The translations under genes and the position numbers were made by a program. Shown one piece after another: positions 1 to 8,230 of a stretch of DNA of 64,000 nt (position 1 is the stretch's first letter; each line of letters opens with the position of its first letter). Below the pieces are notes generated by a model, which made no database searches, was not told the origin of the DNA, and saw only the letters and a program-made list of their open reading frames with translations. Location: NCBI GenBank assembly GCA_903642325.1, contig CAHJWM010000013.1, positions 1 to 64,000 of the forward strand, written 5' to 3'. Source of the stretch: Myxococcales bacterium (lineage in GTDB: Bacteria > Myxococcota_A > Polyangia > Polyangiales > Polyangiaceae).

Positions 1-1
1 C

Positions 2-64
2 GCCGGCGTGGCCGGTGCGGCCGCCGCCGCCGCCGCCGCGGCGACCGCCGAAGCCAACAAATGA
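2..64 (+). CDS. C-terminal end of an upstream protein (partial)
   Basis: One frame is open from the window edge to TGA at 62-64 and encodes an alanine-rich tail ending TAEANK. It lies 73 bases before the DUF1385 gene. In related genomes ribosomal protein L31 or rho often precedes this operon, but nothing in the 20 visible residues identifies the gene. The tail could also be chance reading of a GCC-repeat stretch. Confidence 0.3.
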   Translation, partial: AGVAGAAAAAAAAATAEANK

Positions 65-137
65 AGTAGCGCTCGGAATCACTCCGCGTTCGCTGAAAAC
101 CGGGGCTGCGCGCTGGTTGATGGTTATACTAAGCACG

Positions 138-1280
138 ATGTCGAACCAACCAGCCGTGCTCGGCCCCGATGGCGTGGCTCGCCCTTACATCGGTGGTCAG
201 GCGCTGATCGAGGGCGTGATGATGCGCTCACCACATTGCTTTTCTGCGGTGGTGCGGCGCAAAGACGGCGCGCTGGTCGTTCGCGAAACCCCGATGCTGG
301 ACCCGAGAAGCGGCAAGCTCACCTGGCCGCTGGTGCGCGGGGTGGCGGCGCTGGTGGAAGCGTTGAAGCTCGGCAGCGCCGCGCTTCGGTTCTCGGCCGA
401 TCAGTTCGAGCAAGATTTAGGCGGGCCGGAGAACCCCAATCAAGCTCCGCGAAACGTAGGCCCGAGCACGTTGGCGTTGATCTCGTTACCCATCCTCGCG
501 CTTTTAACGGCCTCGCCACGCGACCTGGAACCGGGCTTCAGGCCCGGCCAGGCGGAGCCCAAGAAGAGCTTTTTGGGCGTGCTGTCTGCTGTGTTTGCCA
601 TAGGCGTGTTCGTCGCGTTACCGCAGGCCTTTGCCGCGGGCGCTAGCAGCTTGCTCCGCCTCGACTTGGACGTGCGTGACGTCCGCTTCCAGCTGCTGAC
701 CGCCGCCGCCAAGCTCACGATTTTAGTGGGCTACATGCTGCTGATCCGACGCTTGCCCGAGATCTACCGGGTGTTCCAATATCATGGGGCCGAGCACAAA
801 TCGATTTACACCTATGAGTCGGGCTTAGCCCTCACCGTCGACAATGCGCGTCCGAAGAGCACGCTCCACCCCCGCTGTGGCACGACATTCATCGTAATGG
901 TGGCGCTTGTTTCTATCTTCGTGTTCAGCGCGCTCGGCCCGCTCTTACCGCACCTAGGCGCGGGCAAGCTTGCCGACAATGTTTTGTTCTTCGCCTTCAA
1001 GCTACCGTTTCTGCCCTTCATTGCCGCGCTCACGTTCGAGCTTCAACGGCTGCTGGCCAAGCACGCCACGCGCGGCCCGCTTCAAGCTTTGCTTTGGCCG
1101 GGCTTCTTGGTGCAGAAAATCACCACCATCGAGCCGGACGATCGCCAGCTCGAGGTAGCGCTGTCTGCGCTGATGGTGACGCTCGAGCGCGAGCGTGCGG
1201 GGAGCGCGCCGGAGCTATCCAACGAGCGCCGGTTCGAGGACTTCTCGACTCTGACGCGCGGCGCTCCTGCAGTTACATGA
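138..1280 (+). CDS. DUF1385 (YqhQ-like) multipass membrane protein
   Basis: A 380-residue membrane protein of the DUF1385/YqhQ family, whose molecular role is not established. The family signature is clear: GGQALIEGVMMR near the N-terminus, YHGAEHKSIYTYE in the middle and HPRCGTTF after it, with hydrophobic segments at roughly 135-165, 185-210 and 285-340. I chose ATG 138 because the family begins just before the GGQALIEG motif; the open frame extends to base 15 but that part is proline-rich and unlike the family. Its TGA overlaps the prfA ATG (ATGA), so the two are translationally coupled. DUF1385 upstream of prfA is a recurring gene order. No Shine-Dalgarno is visible; a TATACT hexamer sits at 125-130. 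Confidence 0.9.
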   Translation: MSNQPAVLGPDGVARPYIGGQALIEGVMMRSPHCFSAVVRRKDGALVVRETPMLDPRSGKLTWPLVRGVAALVEALKLGSAALRFSADQFEQDLGGPENPNQAPRNVGPSTLALISLPILALLTASPRDLEPGFRPGQAEPKKSFLGVLSAVFAIGVFVALPQAFAAGASSLLRLDLDVRDVRFQLLTAAAKLTILVGYMLLIRRLPEIYRVFQYHGAEHKSIYTYESGLALTVDNARPKSTLHPRCGTTFIVMVALVSIFVFSALGPLLPHLGAGKLADNVLFFAFKLPFLPFIAALTFELQRLLAKHATRGPLQALLWPGFLVQKITTIEPDDRQLEVALSALMVTLERERAGSAPELSNERRFEDFSTLTRGAPAVT

Positions 1281-2371
1281 TTCCGGTCGGCAAGCTCGAG
1301 TCCATGGTTCGGCGTTACGCCGAGCTCGATCAACTCCTGTGCGATCCAAAGGTGTTCGGCGATCAGCAAAAGCTGAACGCGCTGAACCGCGAACGCAGCA
1401 ATATCTCGAACATCGTCGATGCGTTCAATGAATGGCGCACGGTCGACAAGCATGTTGCGGAAGACCGGGAGGCGTTGAGCGATCCGGAGCTCGGGCCACT
1501 CGTCAAACAGGAGCTGCCCGAGCTCGAAGAAAAGCTCGCCCTGCTCGAGCAGCGCATTTTCGTTCTGCTGTTGCCGAAGGATCCGAACGACGAAAAGAAC
1601 ACGCTGCTCGAAATCCGCGCCGGCACGGGCGGGGAAGAAGCGGCCCTGTTCGCCGCGGATCTATTGCGCATGTACACCCGTTACGCCGAGACGCGCGGCT
1701 GGAAGATCGAGCTTTTGTCGAGCAGCGACGCGGCCGCTGGTGGCGTCAAAGAGGCGATCTTATTGGTCACGGGCACCCGCGTATTTTCGAGCTTGAAGTT
1801 CGAGGGCGGCGTGCATCGGGTCCAGCGCGTGCCCGCGACGGAAGCGCAGGGTCGCATTCACACTTCGACCGCCACGATCGCCGTGCTGCCAGAAGCCGAT
1901 GAAGTGGAGCTCGTGATTGACGATAAGGATCTCCGCTTCGACATCGCCGCCTCGGGCGGCCCGGGCGGCCAGGGCGTGAACACCACGAATAGCTCGGTGC
2001 AAATCACCCATCTGCCCACGGGCATGATCGTGCGCTGCCAGGACGAGCGCAGTCAAATCAAGAACAAGGCCAAAGGCCTCAAGATCTTGCGCAGTCGCTT
2101 GCTGGAAATCGAGCAGGAAAAGCACGATTCGGCAATTCGCGACGAGCGACGCGGCATGGTCAAGAGCGGAGACCGCTCCGATAAGATTCGAACCTACAAC
2201 TTCCCTCAAAACCGTTTGACCGACCACCGCGTCGGTCTCACCTTGTACAAGCTCGACCGCGTCATGGATGGAGATCTGACCGAGCTGCTGGACGCCGTCG
2301 GCTCGTATCATCAGGCCGCTCTCTTGCAGGCCAATCAAACCTCCGAGCACGGCAGCCCGGGCGGGCCGTGA
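1277..2371 (+). CDS. prfA: Peptide chain release factor 1
   Basis: Class I release factor that reads UAA and UAG in the ribosomal A site and triggers hydrolysis of peptidyl-tRNA. The 364-residue length is normal. The catalytic GGQ lies at residues 230-232 within SGGPGGQGVNTTNS, and the RF1-type codon-recognition tripeptide PAT is at 186-188 (RF2 would have SPF), so this is RF1. The start overlaps the DUF1385 stop by four bases and the stop overlaps the next gene's GTG, giving a three-gene coupled operon. The usual partner prmC, which methylates the GGQ glutamine, is not beside it. Confidence 0.97.
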   Translation: MIPVGKLESMVRRYAELDQLLCDPKVFGDQQKLNALNRERSNISNIVDAFNEWRTVDKHVAEDREALSDPELGPLVKQELPELEEKLALLEQRIFVLLLPKDPNDEKNTLLEIRAGTGGEEAALFAADLLRMYTRYAETRGWKIELLSSSDAAAGGVKEAILLVTGTRVFSSLKFEGGVHRVQRVPATEAQGRIHTSTATIAVLPEADEVELVIDDKDLRFDIAASGGPGGQGVNTTNSSVQITHLPTGMIVRCQDERSQIKNKAKGLKILRSRLLEIEQEKHDSAIRDERRGMVKSGDRSDKIRTYNFPQNRLTDHRVGLTLYKLDRVMDGDLTELLDAVGSYHQAALLQANQTSEHGSPGGP

Positions 2372-2838
2372 GCGGCGTCTCGGGCGGTGGCCCGAGCCCG
2401 CGCGTCGATCTCGATGCGCTGCTCTGCGCGCTCACGCTGGTTCCGACCGCGTTCGCCCGCAATCGCTTCTTCAATTTGTTCGAAAATGCGGCGGCGCTCA
2501 AGGTGCGCCGCCGCGCTTCACGCGTGCGCGGCATCATTCGTCAGTTGTGCGGTACGGGGCGCGTCAAAGCCGAAATCCTCGGCGAGCAGGTGCTCGATGA
2601 CGGCCAAGTGCTGCTGCGCTACCGAGTGGAGGAGATCGGGTTTTCACGCACCGCCGCGCTCTCCCGACTGGAAGCGGCCACGCTGAGATTCGCGCTTTTT
2701 CGCGCGGGAGTCGGCAACGTCGAGGCCGCAGACCGAGAGCTCGTGGAAAGTGCCCTCGAGCGTCTGAGCAAAAATCTAGCCCTGCCCGAAGGCCTCTTGG
2801 TGCCCGTGCAGGACTCCGCACTCGACTCTCGAGACTGA
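2368..2838 (+). CDS. Conserved-looking protein of unknown function downstream of prfA
   Basis: A 156-residue soluble protein that I do not recognise. It starts with GTG overlapping the prfA stop (GTGA), which strongly supports translation. The sequence looks globular: a helical N-terminus with FARNRFFNLFENAAALKVRRRASRVRGIIRQL, a central beta-rich part (VLLRYRVEEIGFSRTAALS) and a helical C-terminus. No signal peptide, membrane segment or cysteine cluster is visible. It occupies the slot where prmC usually lies, but it has no NPPY methyltransferase motif, so it is not prmC. Function unknown. Confidence 0.7.
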   Translation: MSGVSGGGPSPRVDLDALLCALTLVPTAFARNRFFNLFENAAALKVRRRASRVRGIIRQLCGTGRVKAEILGEQVLDDGQVLLRYRVEEIGFSRTAALSRLEAATLRFALFRAGVGNVEAADRELVESALERLSKNLALPEGLLVPVQDSALDSRD

Positions 2839-2906
2839 GTCGTGGCGTTCCACGCCGTGCCCAGCGCAGACCGTCTGTCGGGGCTGCTTCCGGTCGCCGG
2901 CGGACG

Positions 2907-4967
2907 TCACGGGGCGCAAAGGCTGCGCTTGACCCGCTCGAAGGCGGCCCGTTCGCTGCTAGTCGGCGCCGGATCGCGCTCCCAGGAGAATGGCTGGGTG
3001 CGTACGGGCGCAGCGTCGATCGGCTGGGCCGCGAGGGTCACGCGTCGGATCTCCCCGATCGCGCCTTGCGTCCCGGCAAACAGCGCGAGTAGGTCGGGCC
3101 CCGTGGCGCGGCGCGGCGCGGCGTGCACGCGTACCTGCACACCGCTCGCACTTGCTTCGAAGCCCGTTACGCGAGCGGCGACCGGATCTGACCACGCGTC
3201 GCGAGCGCCCGGGTAACCCGCGCCCACCCAATCGCGGATCGACCGGGACCAGTCCACGCTCGACGCGAGTCCGAGCGTCAGACCCGTGCGTGAAAGAAAG
3301 CCTTCCACTGCTCCCAGCGCAAGCCCTGCGTCGACCTCGGCGAGCCTCGACTTTTCATCGAGGGCGAATGCAGGCCTCCCCTCGTCCGGGCGGAGGCCCG
3401 GCAAAACGCCGAGCGCTTTCAGTGCCCCCGGGTTGAACAGGTTTGCCGGATCCCAAGCCCTGCGCAACCGTCGCAGCAGCTCGGTACCTTGCCCAAGCTC
3501 GGCTGCCAGCCGCGCCGCCTTGCTACGACCGACACCATGATGGTGGCTCAAGCTAGCGCCGGCCGAAAGCGCCGCGCTCAAACCGGCGCGCCACGCGGCA
3601 TCGTAGCGGGCCGTCGCGTCAGCGGCGCCGCCTAGGGCTGCGAACGTAAAGTACAAGCCACACCCGTCTGGGTAAGCGTGACTGAGGTGAGCCATGACCA
3701 GTGCGTGCTCCGAAAGCGCTCGGCGCACGGCATCGTACACGGCTTGGAGCTTCGACCAAGGAGCCGCCACTTCCATCGTGTCCGTGAATGCACCCAGGCG
3801 AAATGACGAAGATTGGCGGAAGCTCACCGCGTAGCGATGGGCAAGCCAGCGGCGCGCCGGCCCTTCCCCAAGTGAGCGTGCTCCGGCCCGCGCACACACC
3901 ACTTGGGCGCGCGCCGCATCTTGCTCAACCTCTTCCGCCGCGCCTTCGAAGATCAAAAGTAACGTTGCGCCCCCCAGCAGATTGCCCTCCAATGCCTCGA
4001 CTGCGCGCTGGAAGGCACGGGGCTTGGCCAACGCCAGGCGCGCGGCCAAGCCCCACCAGTGCCCCCCGCGCTCGCTGCGCTTTTTCGGTGATTTGGCGCC
4101 GTTCGAGCTTTGCGCCAGCAGGACCGAGTCGATCGGATCATAGAGCCGAGCGACTTCGGGTCGAAGCCCGGCTTGCATGAGTGTTCGCAGCACGTCGAAG
4201 CCGCTCTCGATGTTCGAGCACGAGTAAGCCAAGAAGCGCCGCACCCGCGGCGCAGGGTGGAGACGCAACGTGACGCGGGTGATGAAGCCGAGCGTGCCCT
4301 CGCTACCCGTGACCAACGGCACCAAATCCGGACCAGAGCGACGGCGCTGCATGGCGACGAAATCGCCCGTACCGAGCACGCAATCGACGGCCGCAACCAT
4401 GTCTTCGATTTTGCCGTAACGGCTCGAGCACTGGCCCGCGCCGCGTGCCGCAACCCAGCCGCCAACGGTGGAGCAGATGATGCTCGACGGAAAGTGGCCG
4501 GCTGTATAACCGAGCTTCGCAAGCCGGTCCTCGAGCGTCACGCCGAGGAGGCCTGCGCCTGCGTGCACGACGGGCGCATCCGGATCGACGTTGAATTCGA
4601 GCAAACGTTTCGAATCTACGACGATGGTGCGGTCATCAGGTAAGACCGCACCGCACACCCCACTGCCGGCTCCGAACGGCACGACGGAAAAACCCTCGGC
4701 ACGTGCCACTTCGATCAACTGGCAGATCTGCTCGGCGTGCTCGGGCCAAACTACCGCCGCCGGACGATTCGACGGCAAGTGACCGCTTTGAATGTCGACC
4801 AAAGCGCGTGGCCACAAGTCTCGAGCGGCCGCCGCAAGATCCGCGCTCGAGCCGCTGACTCGCACGCCAGGTAGACGGAGAGCGAGAGCCGACGCGAGGT
4901 CCACGGAGGGGCTTGTAGCGCGCGTACGCAGAGACGTATACGTGGACGGCGTGAGCCTTCCTGTCAT
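2907..4967 (-). CDS. FAD-linked oxidase, alkyl-dihydroxyacetonephosphate synthase-like, with a degenerate second FAD half-domain
   Basis: A 686-residue protein of the FAD_binding_4 / FAD-oxidase_C family. The FAD part (about 65-240) has VVPFGAGSGVCG, the HFPSSIICSTVGGWVAARGAGQ stretch and GSEGTLGFITRVTLRLHP. The C-terminal oxidase part ends at LFNPG (about 510-514), and HHHG at 475-478 matches the histidine loop of alkyl-DHAP synthase (AGPS). AGPS exchanges the acyl chain of acyl-DHAP for an alkyl ether, and myxobacteria make ether lipids, so this is the likeliest role; a glycolate- or lactate-oxidase type remains possible. Normal enzymes end near LFNPG, but here about 170 residues follow, and residues 533-649 resemble residues 114-239. 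ATG 4967 lies only 7 bp from the divergent lipoprotein start, so one of the two starts is probably misplaced (GTG 4904 is an alternative here). Confidence 0.88.
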   Translation of the reverse strand: MTGRLTPSTYTSLRTRATSPSVDLASALALRLPGVRVSGSSADLAAAARDLWPRALVDIQSGHLPSNRPAAVVWPEHAEQICQLIEVARAEGFSVVPFGAGSGVCGAVLPDDRTIVVDSKRLLEFNVDPDAPVVHAGAGLLGVTLEDRLAKLGYTAGHFPSSIICSTVGGWVAARGAGQCSSRYGKIEDMVAAVDCVLGTGDFVAMQRRRSGPDLVPLVTGSEGTLGFITRVTLRLHPAPRVRRFLAYSCSNIESGFDVLRTLMQAGLRPEVARLYDPIDSVLLAQSSNGAKSPKKRSERGGHWWGLAARLALAKPRAFQRAVEALEGNLLGGATLLLIFEGAAEEVEQDAARAQVVCARAGARSLGEGPARRWLAHRYAVSFRQSSSFRLGAFTDTMEVAAPWSKLQAVYDAVRRALSEHALVMAHLSHAYPDGCGLYFTFAALGGAADATARYDAAWRAGLSAALSAGASLSHHHGVGRSKAARLAAELGQGTELLRRLRRAWDPANLFNPGALKALGVLPGLRPDEGRPAFALDEKSRLAEVDAGLALGAVEGFLSRTGLTLGLASSVDWSRSIRDWVGAGYPGARDAWSDPVAARVTGFEASASGVQVRVHAAPRRATGPDLLALFAGTQGAIGEIRRVTLAAQPIDAAPVRTQPFSWERDPAPTSSERAAFERVKRSLCAP

Positions 4968-4974
4968 TCGCTCG

Positions 4975-5403
4975 ATGCGAGCTTGGGCCCCGCCTCGCGG
5001 AGCGCGGGCTCGCGGCGCGTGGAAAAAAGGGTACGGCCTCGCCTTGGCGAGCCTTTCGTGTGCTTCACTCGTGGGCTGCGGCGGTTCCCCGAGCGCGCCG
5101 AATACAGCCGACGCCGCCGCGCATGCCGAGCCGCCGACCCGCGCCGAAGGGAGCGACGAGAGCGAACCGGCCGCACGAGCAACGCCTAGCGCTGCGACCT
5201 GTGACGACGGCACGTGCGGCGTGTGCGGCAGCGGCCTGTGCCCCACCGGCTGGTACTGCGACGAGTCCGCGCCCGGCGGCCCTGCTTGCGGCTGGCTGCC
5301 GCAATGCGCGCAAAAGCCGAGCTGCGAGTGCTTGAGCCGTACCTTCGGACAAGACTGCGCATGCGGCGAACGAGCCGGCGGCCTGCACCTGAGCTGCAAG
5401 TAG
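4975..5403 (+). CDS. Small cysteine-rich lipoprotein
   Basis: A predicted exported lipoprotein of up to 142 residues. After a basic N-region ending WKKGYG comes a hydrophobic stretch and the lipobox LVGC, followed by a low-complexity Ala/Pro/Glu linker and a Cys-rich C-terminal module of about 65 residues (CDDGTCGVCGSGLCPTGWYC, then further C residues to HLSCK). Such Cys-rich lipoproteins are common in Polyangia and their functions are mostly unknown. ATG 4975 gives an unusually long n-region and has no clear ribosome site; it also lies almost back to back with the divergent oxidase start, so the true start may differ. The gene ends 7 bases before the convergent methyltransferase stop. Confidence 0.65.
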   Translation: MRAWAPPRGARARGAWKKGYGLALASLSCASLVGCGGSPSAPNTADAAAHAEPPTRAEGSDESEPAARATPSAATCDDGTCGVCGSGLCPTGWYCDESAPGGPACGWLPQCAQKPSCECLSRTFGQDCACGERAGGLHLSCK

Positions 5404-5410
5404 AAAAGGG

Positions 5411-7342
5411 CTACGGGCGCTGCGCCAAGATGATGATTCGGGGCGAATTCGGGCCGAAAAACACGCCCGGGGTCGCAAGATGGCCGCTCGCCTCGGTCAC
5501 CCGAAAACCGACTTCGTGGAGCAGCTTGCCGAGCTCGTGCAGTGAGTAAAGGCGCAGAGAAAACAGCGACTCCTTGGTGCGCCCGTCGTCGAGAATGATC
5601 GAGCGTTTGACCCGTAGTCGACTCGAAATGTAGTCGACGCTCATGTCGTCCATGCACACGCACGAATCGCCTTCGTACCAGACCGTGCACGGCGCCGAGG
5701 CGGCCGCGAAATCTCGGTTCAGCACGTCGATCAAAAACATTCCGCCGGGGCGCAACGCCTTGAATACGCGCTGGGCCACCGCCAGATTCTTGTCCTCTTC
5801 GAAGTAACCGAAGCTCGTGTTCCAGCAGAACACGCCATCGAACATCTCTTCGAAGGCCATCTCGCGCATGTCGCCCTGCAAGAAATTGATCTTCTGACTC
5901 CGCTCTTGGGCAACGTCGGCCGCGAGCGCCAACTGATACAATGAAAGGTCATAGCCGACGACCCCGTAGCCACGGCTGGCGAGCTCGACCGCGTGGTGGC
6001 CGGCGCCACAGCCCAAATCGAGCACGACTCCGCCCGCGGCAACGCCCAGTGAATCTTCGATGAACGTGACCTCGCGACGGACCTGTGCGTCCGATACGCG
6101 CGAGCTTGCGCGCATGAAATCTTCATTGAACAGGTCCTCCCACCAAGGCGCGCGCGTGCTCTTCCGCTGCGCGGCTTTGGCGGCAGCGAGGTCGGGCGTC
6201 GGGGCGACGCTGCCAATGCTCCCGGGCTCGGGCGTAAGGGGTGTTGCTGGCGGAGCTCCGGCGGCCCGCTTGGGCGGAGGCGGCGGCTTGCCGGGATCGG
6301 ATTTGGCGTCGATTTGAAGCGCGGACAGCTCTTCGGGAGGCACCGAGATCGCTTCGGGCCGTTCCGGCTCATCCACCTCGGCGTTCGCGGCTTCCTTCGC
6401 TTGCGAATCGGGTGAGACGTCGTCATCCGACAGCTCTTCCGCTCCCTCGTCGTGCGGCAAAGCCACGGCCAACGGCGATGAGTTTGGACGCGAGGCTTGC
6501 TCGGGAGCAAGGCTCGCGGGTCTGGCGGAAAGCGGAATATCGGGAGGCTCGAGCGCAAGCGGGCCGTCCGGCGGCGCGTCGGGGACCCGCACCGAGGCCA
6601 TCTTCGGTCGCGAGCTTCGTCGCACACCAGTGCCAAGGCGCAAGGGATACGCTTCCGGATCGCTATCTGCGGCAAGCTCACTCGTAACCGGCGCCGGGTG
6701 GCTCGGATCGCCCACGGCGATGATGCGCATCGCAAAAATCGCTGTGGACGACGGAGGCGTCGCCGACGGCGAAACTGCGCGCGCCAAAGCCCCTGCGGGC
6801 GGAGGGTCGACAGCGCCGTGCGAGCGCTCGGACGGCGCGCGATCCATCACGGACGTGATCTCGGTTTCTTCGCCCGGCGCGGGGCTCGAACGAAGCGGTG
6901 GCAGAGGCGGCGACGAGCTCGACGCAGATGTCGGATTGGCCAGCGTGGATGAGGGCGCATCGATTGCCGCGCGGCTCGTCGGGGCCACATCGGCCAAGCC
7001 GGAATACGATATGTTGGGCGTGAGTGGCGATTTCAGCGCGCTTGAGAACGCGAGCGGATCACCGAGCTCGCCAGCGGGGCCGGCTGGGGGCGGGCGCGAG
7101 GCAACGCCCGATTCGCGGCGCGGCTTCGGCGGCGGAGCCAACCTACGCGACAGCGGCGGCGACGAATCGCTGAGCGGGTCAGCGGCGTGCGGTTCGTGCG
7201 TAGCGGCGAACACGGGCGGCTCGACGTCGATCCGGATCATCGGATCGGTCGACTCCTCGGGCGCGGAAGCGCGCTCCGGGGCTTGCACCTCTGCCGGATC
7301 CTCTCCGCTCGCTGGCTTGGCTTCCCGGTCGTTGCTATTCAT
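5411..7342 (-). CDS. SAM-dependent methyltransferase with a ~400-residue disordered N-terminal extension
   Basis: A 643-residue protein. The last ~245 residues are a complete class I methyltransferase: motif I VVLDLGCGAGHHAVELA (about 440-456), an acidic motif II at GYDLS, QGDMREM, FDGVFCWNTSFGYF and LRPGGMFLIDVLN. Residues 1-397 are low-complexity Pro/Ala/Ser/Glu sequence with no recognisable domain. The ATG overlaps the psd stop by four bases, so the two are co-translated. The placement suggests a phospholipid-related substrate, for example N-methylation of phosphatidylethanolamine, but this is inference; the catalytic domain alone does not fix the substrate. Confidence 0.85.
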   Translation of the reverse strand: MNSNDREAKPASGEDPAEVQAPERASAPEESTDPMIRIDVEPPVFAATHEPHAADPLSDSSPPLSRRLAPPPKPRRESGVASRPPPAGPAGELGDPLAFSSALKSPLTPNISYSGLADVAPTSRAAIDAPSSTLANPTSASSSSPPLPPLRSSPAPGEETEITSVMDRAPSERSHGAVDPPPAGALARAVSPSATPPSSTAIFAMRIIAVGDPSHPAPVTSELAADSDPEAYPLRLGTGVRRSSRPKMASVRVPDAPPDGPLALEPPDIPLSARPASLAPEQASRPNSSPLAVALPHDEGAEELSDDDVSPDSQAKEAANAEVDEPERPEAISVPPEELSALQIDAKSDPGKPPPPPKRAAGAPPATPLTPEPGSIGSVAPTPDLAAAKAAQRKSTRAPWWEDLFNEDFMRASSRVSDAQVRREVTFIEDSLGVAAGGVVLDLGCGAGHHAVELASRGYGVVGYDLSLYQLALAADVAQERSQKINFLQGDMREMAFEEMFDGVFCWNTSFGYFEEDKNLAVAQRVFKALRPGGMFLIDVLNRDFAAASAPCTVWYEGDSCVCMDDMSVDYISSRLRVKRSIILDDGRTKESLFSLRLYSLHELGKLLHEVGFRVTEASGHLATPGVFFGPNSPRIIILAQRP

Positions 7343-8166
7343 CCGGCGCTCAACAGAGATTCACCGAAGCGCACCGTGCCGAGCGGCCGCCCCACACTGA
7401 CGCCAGGCTCGAGCAGCACGACCGCCGTCGAGCCCAGATGAAACATCCCGATTTCCTGGCCTTTCGCCACGCGCTCGGCAGGATTGACCGGATGCAGCCC
7501 TGGCTCGGCCGCGTTTCGACCGGGCAATGCCGAGATCGTAATCCGGCCGACGATGACCGCCCCAACCATGACCACCGTAACACGGCCCAGGCCGCGCGTA
7601 TCGATGACGATCGCCGCGCGATGGTTGCGCACGAAGAGCTGCGGAATGTGCCGCTCGCCGATCGAGTTGACCGGAAACAGATCCCCCGGCATGCCTCGCA
7701 CGAGCGTGACTTCGCCATCCACCGGTGAGTGCACGCGGTGGTAGTCGCCGGGCGCGAGGTAAACGACCGCGAACTCACCTCCGCTGTAGCGCGCCGCATC
7801 GCGCGCGTCGCCGATCAGCTCGCCCACGTCGTAGTGCTGGCCTTTGACGAAAATCCGAGAGCCCGAATCGACCCGACCGCACGAGGACAATCTGCCGTCC
7901 GCGGGCGCGACGAGCGCATCCAAGCTGATCTGCCGCGCGCCCTCTTTCAACGGCCGCGTGAAGAACGCGTCGAAGCTCGCGTACGGTCCGGGCTCGGGCA
8001 CGGCCTCGGCCATGTTTACGCGATACGCGCGCGCGTAGACGCCCATGATCGCGCGCGAGATGGGCGGCGAGAGCGGGAGCTCGCATAGTTGCCCAACGGC
8101 CCGACTGATTCGGACGCGCGGGAGCGCGCGCAAGAGCTGAGCTGCAGCGTACGTTGCCAGACCCAC
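7339..8166 (-). CDS. psd: Phosphatidylserine decarboxylase proenzyme
   Basis: Decarboxylates phosphatidylserine to phosphatidylethanolamine at the inner membrane. The 275-residue proenzyme carries the self-cleavage motif LGST at 244-247, where Ser246 becomes the pyruvoyl group of the alpha chain, and the GDYHRVHSP motif with the conserved histidines. Start is GTG 8166, preceded at good spacing by AAAGGA on the minus strand. Its stop overlaps the start of the methyltransferase gene. The substrate-making enzyme pssA is not in the window. Confidence 0.96.
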   Translation of the reverse strand: MGLATYAAAQLLRALPRVRISRAVGQLCELPLSPPISRAIMGVYARAYRVNMAEAVPEPGPYASFDAFFTRPLKEGARQISLDALVAPADGRLSSCGRVDSGSRIFVKGQHYDVGELIGDARDAARYSGGEFAVVYLAPGDYHRVHSPVDGEVTLVRGMPGDLFPVNSIGERHIPQLFVRNHRAAIVIDTRGLGRVTVVMVGAVIVGRITISALPGRNAAEPGLHPVNPAERVAKGQEIGMFHLGSTAVVLLEPGVSVGRPLGTVRFGESLLSAG

Positions 8167-8230
8167 GAGAAATCCTTTAAACTTCGCAAAGATTCGCGCT
8201 GATTATCCTAGGCGCCCGGGGCCGCTGCGG

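Noticed and set aside
2841-2854. CGTGG-cgtt-CCACG hairpin after the prfA operon
   Set aside because: Only 5 bp of stem and no T run; not enough for a terminator.
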